From NCBI GenBank assembly GCA_051294375.1, contig CM119267.1:26179293-26243292 (forward strand): a stretch of 64,000 bases of DNA, read 5' to 3'. The notes beneath the pieces are model-generated. The model saw nothing but the letters and a program-made list of their open reading frames with translations. It ran no database searches and had not been told where the DNA came from. Below, one piece after another: positions 33,543 through 45,700 of this stretch. Both the position numbers and the translations under genes were made by a program. Positions within the stretch are counted from its first letter, which is position 1. Each line of letters opens with the position of its first letter. This DNA comes from Paraspadella gotoi (lineage: Eukaryota; Chaetognatha).

Positions 33543-33738
33543 ATCAACGTTTGTCATCGATTATTTTCTTTAATAAACTGTTAAAAAATTTATTAATTTT
33601 CAGATTTTATACACTTAATAATTTTTGTTACCATAAACCCAAAGTATAAGATTATACATAATTGTTATCGCGTTCAACTCGACTGAAGAAGGATAAGTTT
33701 AAACTTATATAAAATAAACGCGTTGATGTCAAAGGAGA

Positions 33739-36700
33739 ATGGGAAAACCAAAGAAAGGGAGGAAGGGACGAGAGGCAGACTCCGACTCAGAAGATGACGT
33801 CATCATTGGTTCCGGCGCCAAAAACGGAGACGTCGGCGACGACGATAAAACCATCGTCGACACGACGACGACGACAAATGCTGGGAAGAAGGCGAGGAAG
33901 AAGAAGAAGGAGACGGAATGGAACGACGACGTCACGGAGGAACTTGAAAAGCTAAAACTGGAGATGGAGGGAGGAGGAGAGAAAAAGGAGGAGGAAGAGG
34001 AGGTGACAATTGTCCCGACGAAGAAGGAAAAAAAAAAGAAAAAACAATCAAAGGAAGACGAAGGTCAGTTCCATCCTTCAGTTATGGATTAAGAAATTGA
34101 AAAAAAAATTATATTCGCCAGTAGTAGGGACCAACTCCAGAGATAATATAAAATTTCGACTATAAGCAAAATATTTTTAGTTGCCTTGACTAAATATTTA
34201 AGCAATCTTTTTCCAAAAAAATTTACATTATACGTCTTGATTAATACATTAAATATTAATTGTCTTTTTTTACTTTATAAATTTTTTTTTTGAAATCTTT
34301 AAATTTTTTGATGAATTCTGATACATAGAGCATAAAAAGTTAAACGAGAAATATAATTACAGCTTTAAGGAATAACAGATAATTACAGCTTTTAAAAATT
34401 CTTACGTTTTCTATGTGAAAATATAAAAAAATGTTAAAATCATCGAAAGATGATGATGATGATGTTTTTTTACGGTTTTTCTTATTTTTGACTCACTTAT
34501 CATGAAAATATTTAAAAAAGAATTATACTTTGTGTAGACAACTTTTTATGAGCTATCTGAATCTGGTCTTAAACTTTTAAAATTATCCAAAAAATTTTGG
34601 CCTTTCCCATTTATAAATAAATATTAGAAAATTATTTTTTTGGTTATAGAGCCACATAAGAAAGTATACTTCAAAATGTATAAATTTTCGTTTGAGCATG
34701 TCATCATTATTGTAGTTACGGATAAAACATGTCAAAATGAGACATGCAAGACTATGCACAATAATTATTAATTTATAAACAAATAACGAATAATTAAAAA
34801 AAGATTTACGTACCTCCGTGATTTCAAAAATTAATTAGGTGAAATCTTTTCATTTAATGAAAGAGGGAAGGAAATGTTGCAAAAAAGCCTTTCATTTGCC
34901 TTTCGTTTCTCAATCCTTTCTTCTCCCAGAACCCCCGGCCCCCACAACGACGTCCAAGTCTGCCTTCCAAATGCTCGCCGTCGACGACGACGACGATGAT
35001 GTCGTTAAATCCTCTTCCGACGACGAGAATACGACGAAGGCTGTAACGACGACAACAACAATCGCTCCGAGTCTTGACGACCCTTCCATTCCTCCGCCCT
35101 CCAACAGAAACAAAAAAGAAAAGAAGAAGAAAAAAGGAGGAAAGGAGGTAATGGAAGACATCGATTTTTTATTGGAGGCGATAGAGAAGCCAACTGAAAA
35201 AAAAGGAAAGAAAAAAAAGAAAAAAGGAGAAGAGGAGGAAGAAGAAGAAGAAAGGGAAGAAAAGCCTGTCGAGGAAACAAAGGAGACGCATGATGGTCAG
35301 TTTTATTTCGCCAATTTAAATGTTAATGTTAATCACTTTATATTTCATTAATCTTTATAATTATTATATATATAATTCACAGTAATTTTTTTTTAAGAAA
35401 TTTCCCAATTGTTAAAAACAATTGTTTTTTTTTTTTTTTTTTTTTTATTCAGAATCGAACGAGGCTACTGAACCGGAAAAGAAACTCGGCAAAAAAGAAA
35501 AAAGGAGAAAGAAAAAAAAAGAGGAAGAAGATGACGAGAATGAGGAGATAGGAGAAAAGGAAGAAGAGAAAAAAGAGGAAGAAGACGACGATGGCGAAGA
35601 AGGCGAAGAAGGCGGAGTCAAAACAAAAGCCCAAAAGAAAAAAGAAAAGAAAGAGAGAGAAAAACTGGCCAAGCAAAAAGAAAGAGAGAAGTCTGCCAGA
35701 AAAAAGGAAGGAAGCAAAGAAGGAAGCCCATCCGTCGATGCTGGGATCCTTGTCGCTGACGAGTCGGCTCCCGTCGACGCCGCCTCCTCCGCCCCTGCCG
35801 ATCCCGAAGAGAGAGATGAGGAGGAGGAAGAGTCTGGGAAGAAAAAGAAAAAGGAAAAGAAAAAGAAAAAAGGAAAGGAAGAAGAAAAAGAGGAAGAGAA
35901 GAGAAAAAAACCTAAATCGGCGGCTCTCAAAGCCATGCAGGTTTGTCTTTCCTTTCCCTAGTTATTAATTAATAACGATGTAGAAATAGATGAAATTTTT
36001 GAAATTTTTTATTTTTTATTTTTTTCTAACTTTTTTTTACAGGAGGCGTTAAATCGAGTGAAGGAGGAAGAGGAGCGACTAAGACGAGAGCAGGAGGAGA
36101 AGGAGCGGAAGATCGCCGAAGCGGAGGCAGCAAAGAAGGAAAAAGAGCGGAAGGAGCAGGAGCGGAAAGAACGAGAGAAGCAGAAGAAAAAAGATAAGAT
36201 CGCCCGGCAGAAGGCGGAAGGGACTTACTTGACGGACAAGCAAAAAGCCGACAGGGCTCGTGCCCTTGCACAATTAGAGGCCCTAAAGGCCCAAGGTGTA
36301 CATGTTCCGGTTAAGGCCGAAGCGGACAATACAAAGCAGCAACAGCAGCAGCAACAGAGAAAAGCCAAAGTCTATGAGGACAAGCGGAAATTGGCGAAAA
36401 AACTGCAGCAGCAGAAGGCGAACGAGACGCCGTCAGATCACGAATCTTCCTCGTCTCCAGCGCCCCAGCCCCAATCAGAGCCGGTTGCCATGGAAGTTAT
36501 CGCCTGCGATGGTCAGTATTTCACCTCTCTTTTGTCCCTTGTTTTTGTCCTTTACTTGAGTTTTCGCCTCGTCCTTATTTATCCGAAGAAAAGGTTTTAA
36601 CGCGTCTCGACTTTATTTAATTAATTCCTTTGATCCCTGAACTTTTATTTATTTTTTTTTTTTACTCTTCTTCTCTCTATTCTTTTTCTTCTCCCTTAGG

Positions 36701-39700
36701 ACTAAGCTCTGACGAAAAAAGTCAGAGGTTTTTTTAATATATTCTTTGACCGGCCAATGTAGAATGATGGCAATATTGCTATTTTTAAGTTTCAAAAAAA
36801 TCCGACCATAAATATAGAAAATATTAACCAAAATCTTCGGAAAATCCACCCCTTCTTTGGAAGATTTTCGCCATATATGATTTTTTCCGAATCTGACTCC
36901 CGGTTGAAAACTCTTAGAATTCCGATCGTTAGCTCCTCTTTTACTTTTACTTTAAATAAAAATTTCAGCAAAATGGACTAATTCACTTTAACATGATTGT
37001 ATCATATTAAAATAACCAAATGAAATGTAAAGAAAAATTTTGAGAGCCCTTCAGACATATTGCTATCGGATTCCTGAATTCGAAGTTTATTGTAAAATGA
37101 CAACATACCTAAATGCGTTGACATTGTTTTGAAGTTGAGAAATCCCTTTATTTTATATATAAAAATTGCGTCAAAAATATTTTCCCGAGCGGACCAGTCC
37201 ATTTGAATCGAATGGTTCAATGTCAAAATGATGGTTATTTGTCAAGAGAAAAAAAAATGCGAGCCCTTCAGATGCAACAGGATCGGAATCAAGTGTTTTT
37301 ACATCTATTTTTTACCCGAATTTTTCCCAGGGGCGTTGACATTATTTGGTAGTCAGATTTGAACGAAAATCTCCATTGAAAAAGTCTTCCTCGATTTCTA
37401 AGAACTACGAGACTCCTATCTCCCTCGTTTTTCTTTCTGTATTTTAAAGTTTAAAATGTTAGTTTTAACGGTTAAGCCTCTGCTTACAATCCTCGCATTC
37501 AGAGAAAAAACTACTTTTTCCAGTATTGTTCAGTTACTATTAACAAAATTAATTTAATTTGCACCATAATATAAATTAGGCCAAAATACGGATTGGTTAA
37601 ACCATCTCCAGCTATTTCTAATCATATAAGAGTAACATTTTTGCAACTTTTAGGAAAAAAAATCATGTCCATTTTTGTCCATTTTCACTTTCGTCTTCAA
37701 ATTTGAATGCCAAGGAAAGTTGAGAAAATTTTTTTATTTTGGAATTCCTTTCTTCCTTATCTTCTTCACCCTTGAGTAAAATATTTTCCTTATATCATTC
37801 ATAGTTCACTTATGAATTAATTTTAAAGTTGACAAGTCAAAAAGTCGCAGTTTTAGTTTTTATTATAATTTATTAAACAAAAATAGTTTAAATTGGTTTA
37901 AACTAACAGAAAATATAGTCCACAGAATAACTTTTAACACCTACAAAATTATCAAAAAAACTCTTTTCGTTTAGCCACAAATAATTTTTAAAGACAACTT
38001 TTAATTTGTGACTTTTTGTGACTTGCATTTTTTTATTAGTTTTAACAGATGGGGTACTTACTGACGTTGATAAAACAAAAAAAAACCGCATCCTTTTAAC
38101 CCAATGGAAAGCGTCAGTAGCCATAGCCGATGAAATTTAAATGCTAATGTATACAGCGTTAAATAATCTATCATGACCATAGATTATGGTATTAAAATAT
38201 TTTTTTTCAAAAATGCTTTCTTCTGAGAGTACTCGCCTAATTAAAAATATTATATTACTATATAGAGCAAAAAATATTTTTTTAAAATCTTAAAATTTTT
38301 GATGGATTCTGATAGACATAAAAAGTTAAACAAGAAATATAATTACAGCTTTTAAAAAATTCTTACGTTTTCTAAGTGAAAATATAGGAAAACTGATAAA
38401 ATCATCGAAATGATGATAATGATGATTTTTTATAGTTTTTCTTATTTTTGACACACTTATCATAAAAATATTTTTTAAAAAATCAACTTTGTGTAGACAA
38501 CTTTTTATGAGCTATCTGAATCTGGTCTTAAAATTAAAAAATTCCAAAAAAATTTTGACCTTTCTTATCTATAAATAAATAATTAAAAATTAATTACTAG
38601 GGTATAGAGCCATATTAAAAATTTTTGTCCATTGAAAGTATTCTTAAAAATGTCTAAATATTCGTTTGAGCTTGTACTCGCTCTAAATTTTTGACTCACC
38701 CCATTGAGTGCGGCTACCCCTAGCGTCAGGACTTGTTTTTTCTGAGAATCGACTAAATTTGCTAGGCAACCAAAATTGAAATAAAAACCTCCGTTACCGT
38801 TAATATCCTTTCTTATAATGCATATTAAAGATTTTCTTTGATATGGCTCAATGTAAACGTTGTGAGAGGGAATAGGAAGAGAAAACAAGAAAAGGAGAAG
38901 GGAAGAAAATGAAAGAGGGGGCCAAAGGCAAAAAAATATAGGCAAATGGGGGGAAAAAATAGTGAGACAAATAAAAGCTAGGAAATGAGGGGAAAATTGG
39001 AAAGAAAAAGAGGGGAAAAGAAAGGGAAAGAGAGAAAGAGAGAAAAAAGGTGAGGAAAGTGCATGAGTGGCAGAAAAAGGTAGGGGCCGAAAAATGGTAA
39101 GTGACAGTGAGAAGTAAGGGAGGAAAGAGCAATAGGAAAATATAAAGAAAGAGAAGAAAAGAAGTGAAGAAAAAGAATCCGGGAAAGCGTATGAAGAAAA
39201 AAAAATTGTATCAGATAATGTGGCGTCTTACCTAAAGACTTTTGTAAGTAAAAGACGTGAAGATTCTTATGAGGAATTCGATCTTTAAAAATTATCTATA
39301 CCATAAAAATTTGAACATACGCAGTTAATGAGATTAGATAAACAATCATGGGAGAAATCATGTCTTACCGTACTTTTAACTCATAGAAATTTACCTGGGA
39401 AGTTCTAAGTGATAAGAAGGAGATAACTTGAGACTACCGTTTTTTTAAATGAAGTAAGCTTCATACTAACTAATGAGATCAAGAAAGATGGTAATTATTG
39501 AAGTTCAGATTTCGTTGTCTAAAAGACATCGATCGTACGTGGAGCCTATGCCAATAATATTCGTTTTTTAATTCGAGGTCTTTTATTTTCTTTTGCTATA
39601 TTTTCAGAACTAACAGTGGTAAAAGAAGCAGAGGCGACTCCCGAAGAACCGAAGGATGCCTGGGATGCAGATTCATCGGAGGAAGATGATGATGATGAGG

Positions 39701-42700
39701 AGGAGGAGGAGGAAGTTGACGAAGAGGAAGAGAAAACTGAGGTGAAAATCGAGCAAAAAGAGGATGTGAGCGAGGAAGAGGAAGAGGAGGAAGAAAGCAG
39801 CGACTCTTCGAGCGAAGAGGAAGACGAAGAAGAATCATCAGACTCAGAATCGTCAGGTGAGTTCCGTCTCTATCCACTTAAAATGTTTTTTTCATCTTGG
39901 TTCCGTCTCTATCCACTTACCGCGTGACCATTTGAAACCCGCAGCTATAAAAAAATCACCATATGAAAATGCGTAGAGATTTTAACATTTAAAAAATATA
40001 TATATAAAGACAAGATATACTTATTTTTTATGTATAAATTTTTTTATAATTGATTTTATTTTGAGTTCGTAATGAGCGAAAAAAGATGAGAAGCAAATTC
40101 GAGCTTTTCAATCAGAAATAAAAGGAAATTTGTTACCTGGAATTGATGGCTCTGTTAAACAATCATAATCTCACTAATTAGTGCTAATATGGGTATCATA
40201 AGAAAGCCCATTAAAAATTGATTCAGGAATATTGGTTACAATTTCTTAAAACTAGGGTTTTAACATTTTGAAAAGAGATTGCTAAAGACTTTAACAGGAA
40301 TAGGGTAAAGATAGCTTTGAAAATGATCTCCCTGCTCAATAGCTTAATGTTTTTGAATGAAAATTTTTTTTTTACTTTCTGGACCATTTATATAAAAGTC
40401 TTTCAAAAAATAACAATAATGTTTATATTGTCTGAAAGCCCTTTAAAAACTGTATAGTAGAAACATTTAAATCCGATTCTTTTTAAGATAGAAATCTCAG
40501 GAAAACGGCATTCTTTTCCTTTTTTTCCGTTCTATCTGAATATATGACTTTTGTTAGACTTTTTAAAATTCTTGGCCCTTCCCAGAAGCGCCAAAGTGCT
40601 ACGAGCATCAAAATTCACATATATTCGTAGATTTCTTGAACAAGTTCTATGACAGAGGGAGACCTCTGGAAAGGCAATAAGCAACCAATGCCCTCTAATC
40701 ACCTGTCGCAACTATGACTCTCCTCAGAGAAGTTGTCAACCCAAATGACAGCTTCAGATGAATAAAGGGGAAAGCTGAAGTCCTCATTTAAAATCAGCAC
40801 GGACAATAAAAACATTTTTCTTAACTAGCTTTAAAGCTACAAATCATAGGTGACCACTATTCGATTCATTTTTTTATTGCTCTATCTATATATGTCACTT
40901 TTGATATACTGGATTCCTGATTTCTGGAACAGGCAGCTTTTTTATCTCAAGATGTATATTACTATCAGGAATACTGAGATTGAGAGAGAGTGAATAGGAA
41001 ATGAAGGAAAAAGAATGTTTAGGTTCAGTTAATTGTTTAAAATAGAACTATTTATTAAATATAAATGTAGAAAATATTAACTTGAAAAAATTATAAAAAC
41101 TGTAATAGTAACTAACATTAACTAAATCAATTTCATTTAATAAAAAAAAATTTTTGTATTAAAAAATAAAAGGATAGATAAGAATAGATAAGAGATAGAA
41201 GGGAAATAATAAGACATAAAATTAATAAAGAGAGCTCAACATAAAGATAGCCACCCCTACGTGGACAAATAAAAGGTAGTACCGATAAGATTGGGTCATG
41301 AGAGGGTCAAGTCAACCTCAGTTTCTTTACCGACTAAACTGTTATATGTGGGTCACTGGGTCAAGTCATGTTTCCGTGAGGAACAGATCTAGTGCGACTC
41401 AATTTGACTTTAAATACCTGCCAGTTGCCCTCTTTTCAGGTAAGGTAGGCCAGGGCCTGTCCGTGCTGATTTTAAAATTTGGTTGCTATAGGTGATTAGA
41501 GGGCATTGGTTGCTTATTGCTTTTCCAGAGGTCTGCCTCGGCGAGTAGAGACGGGGGAGTCATTAAGCGACCGTGGTGGTCGGGATCATCCACCACCACA
41601 ATTTAGAGAAGGTTCAAGGGTTCAAGAGATTGACTTTTTGTTTATTCACTCTTTTTTTTCTTTGTTTGTCTTTACATATTTTTTTTTTCGTGGTTTTTAA
41701 ATTGAGTCTTTTACAACAACGATTACATTTAATTTTTTTTTGTAATGTCTTTACACCATATTTCTTTATTATAACAATATATATTGGTATTATTTATTTG
41801 GGTATCTGACATAAAATACAATGAAAGTTCATCAGCCATTTTAAACGTCAAAGTTAAGGTAAAAAGGCTTGTGCGTCTGCATAATTAAACAATATCTAAT
41901 AATTAAATAAAATATTTAAATTAAACTTTTGAAATAAATAATAAAAAAGAACATATAACATATCTAGCAAATTGATAAAATTAGTTTGTATCTTTAGAAC
42001 TAATTTTTTGCTGTTTTTGGTAACTTCCGGTTTGTAAAAATAGTTTTCAAACATAATAAGCACCTAAAACTATTTTTTTATTATATTAACTAACTTTCAA
42101 TGCAATATTCTAGTCAGGAATGAACTAATTATATTAAAAAATTAAATTTAAATAGAACTTGTTCAAAAAATCTACGAATATTTGTGAATTTTGACGCTCG
42201 TGGCACTTTGGCGCTCCTGGGAAGGGCCAAGAATTTTAAAAAGTCTAACAAAAGTCATATATTCAGATAGAACGGAAAAAAAGGAAAAGAATGCCGTTCT
42301 CCTGAGATTTCTATCTTAAAAAGAATCGGATTTAAATGAGTCTACTGTATAGTATAAAAAATATGTTTTTTAGGCACAGTCAAAATATAGATTCCTTTGG
42401 TGAATTTTTTCTAGCGGCGGGTTTCAAATGATCACGTTGTAAAATTGTTTTTTCATCTCGGTGGAGTTCCGTCTCTATCTACTTTAAATCTTTTCTTTTC
42501 TATCTTGAGTGACTGACTCGATTTCTTTCTCTTCCAAATAGACGACGGTCTGACCGAAAAAGAACGCGCTCGACAAAAGGCGCAGACACGAATCGAGAAG
42601 CGACGAGAGGAGAACGAGAAGAAGAGATCAGTTGAAAACCTGCGGGCGCCGGTCGTCTGCGTTTTGGGTCACGTCGATACAGGTCGCCTTTCCCTTCCCT

Positions 42701-45700
42701 CATCCTCTGGGTCTTAGATAACCAAACTCAAATTCACGCGTTTTTTTTTTTGTTTGTTTTTTTTAGGAAAGACGAAAATTCTGGACAAATTGCGAAGAAC
42801 CAACGTCCAAGATGGAGAAGCGGGTGGAATCACCCAGCAAATCGGTGCCACTAATGTTCCCGTCGAAGCGATGAGGGAGAAGACGGTCATGGTCAAGGTA
42901 CGAAAAAAATTAGTAACACTTATTTTATTTATCTTTCAAGTTTAAAAAAACCGTTGTTTGTAAACAAATTAACTTTTTCTCTCTAAGTTATTATTGAAAA
43001 AAAGGCACACAATTAAAAAATAAAAACATAATTTAGGGGAAGGATTATGAAGACCTGGTTAAGAAAAATTGGAATAAACCCAAAATCGCGGCTGGGAAAT
43101 TAAACCAAAATAAAAATTAAGATTTTAAAAAGATAATATGATTTACAACGTTCATTTACTTGACTGAGAGTGTTGGTGTTCAGAATTATAATATAGGCTA
43201 AAATTGAAAATATTTTCTGAATTGATATTTTTTTCCAAATGAATTAATTCAGGATTTCAAAAATCACGAATTTCGGGTCCCGGGTCTTCTCATTATCGAC
43301 ACACCCGGTCACGAGTCTTTCAGCAACTTGCGTAGTCGCGGCTCTTCCCTTTGCGACATCGCTGTCCTCGTCGTTGACGTCATGCATGGTCTCGAGCAAC
43401 AGGTCTCACTCACCTCTCATGATTTTTCAACCTAGATTTTGATTTGAATTTTTTATTCTATTTTATTGTTTTTCTCAGACTATAGAATCGATCGGACTCC
43501 TCAAGAAGCGTAAGACTCCTTTCGTTGTGGCGCTGAACAAGATTGACCGGTTGTTCGGTTGGAAGACGAACCCCAACGCCGACGTCGAAAATACCCTCAA
43601 AAGACAGGCCGTCAACACCCGCGCGGAGTTTGACGAGCGCTGCGATAAAGTCAAGCTTCAGTTCGCCGAGCAGGGACTTAATGCCGAACTCTTTTTTAAG
43701 AACAAAGACCCCAAGACGTGAGTCCGCCCGTCTCGCTCTTTTTTTATCTCGCCAGACGGGCTTAAGTCCGTCTTGGGCGTAGATAACCATTTAGTATTAC
43801 TTCTTTGTATCGTCGTCACGCTGTACATGTTGGACTCAAACTTTTGCGAAATGTCGGATTGAAAATAGCTCAAGTGTGTAAGCATAGGAAGCTAAAAATT
43901 TAGATATGGCTTCTCATCATTGAGGTATTTTAAATTGTTATGTTTCACTCCTTTTCACTCCTTTGTTTATGTTTTGTTTACAAAACAATTTTTTCTATAC
44001 CCCGTGTCCGTTCGCGAGTTTCTCCAAAAAAATCTTTACTATACTTTAAATATTTAATAAATATAATTCATAAGTATATCATTAGTTGGAGAACGACGTT
44101 TTTTATGTATAAGTTTCATTTTAAAATTTTTTTATTATTTTTGTTTTGAACAGTTGCACATATGTTTACTCTTCCACAAAAACATATTTACTACCTCAAA
44201 AATATTCATTTACCTTAATTTTTAGCTTTATGAACATCAGTTAAAGTCAGATTTGGAATAATTTGGGAAAATTGGAAGTAAAACGATGAACCATGCATCT
44301 TCAATAGACCTCCCCAGTATCAAAAAATTGTCTTCCAAGTTCTCACTCGGTTCGGTTTCCCAATATTTATAAATATTAGATAAGTTTTAACTCAAATCTG
44401 GAAAAAAAAAGTGACCGCGTATCAACCCAATGAAGCGTCAAAGTCTATTAGCACAATTCATCGTCTTGTAAATTTTTTTTTCTAAAAAAAAATAATGATT
44501 TTCCCCTATTGTTAATTTTTTATTAAATAATTTGCTTACAATGATTCAAAACTAAAGTAACTATTTAAAAAAAATATTTTTTTAAAACGGGGCATCTGTA
44601 TAAACCGGATGTAGGGTAAAAATAACCGGAAGTAAGGGAAAAAATAACCGGAAGTAGTATTTAAATAACCTTCCTAGAAAAAGGTACAATTTTAGACCAA
44701 GGCTATTGAAAGAACTAAAATTAGCATTTGAAGAGCTTACGCCTATATATAGAGAGTAGAGAGATACAGTACAGTATATATATATTATATATATTATAAT
44801 AAATATATTATAATTATAACATAGGAATTATGTTTAGAGAAAACAAAGTTTTTATTGTTTTCAAACAATGATTTTTTTTTCAAAAAACGGACATGGTTAA
44901 ATTTTGATTTATCACGAGATAGACTCTCGGTTGTTTAATGCCCCTTTTTATTATTGAATTCGTATTTTTGTCGCTACGAAATATCTGATTGATCAAGTAT
45001 TTTTAACGTCGCTCTCTTATTGGTCAGTGCTTTTGACTGTTCCTTACCCAAAGGTATAAAAGAGACATTCTTAACTAAAATTGTGAGGATAACTTACCAA
45101 TGATTCGTGACAGTCGGTAAGCATTTAAAATGTTATGTTTGCAATTTTATGATTAAGTTTAAAGTTGACTATTTTTTAATAAGTTTTTATTTTTTATGTT
45201 GAGAAATAGTCTCCCTTCGCCTTGATACATGATTCATGTCTCACGCCCATATTATGTCTACTACAATAAATATTATTAAATTTATATTATTCAAATTTTT
45301 AGAAATAAATAGCAAGTGAGAATATACTAGCTTGCTCACGGCGTTACAGTAAAATCCTCAATAGACATGTTTAAACTCTGTGGTTGCGAGAGAGTGAGAG
45401 AGAGAAAGAGAGATAATTTTATATTATATATATAATGGTTGAGAACTAAGAAAATAAAATAAAAGTTTTGAAAACCAAAATGGTGAAAATAAAATTATGA
45501 AATTGTGAATAGTTTGAGATTCCTCACTTTTTGTCTGATTTTAAAAATGGCGACAAAGGTTGATTCAAAAATTTTTTATTACAGTTTAAAATTGGCAACA
45601 AGGGAGTAAAAGCATTTAATTTGTTTATAAACAAGCGCAAATAAAACAAAATATTGGTTAAAAATATAAACAGTCCTAAAACCACTCGAAGTTGGAGGCA

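Noticed and set aside
35445-35936. Reverse-strand Ser/Phe-rich frame of 163 residues
   Set aside because: It is the antisense shadow of the Lys/Glu-rich N-terminal exon of eIF5B.
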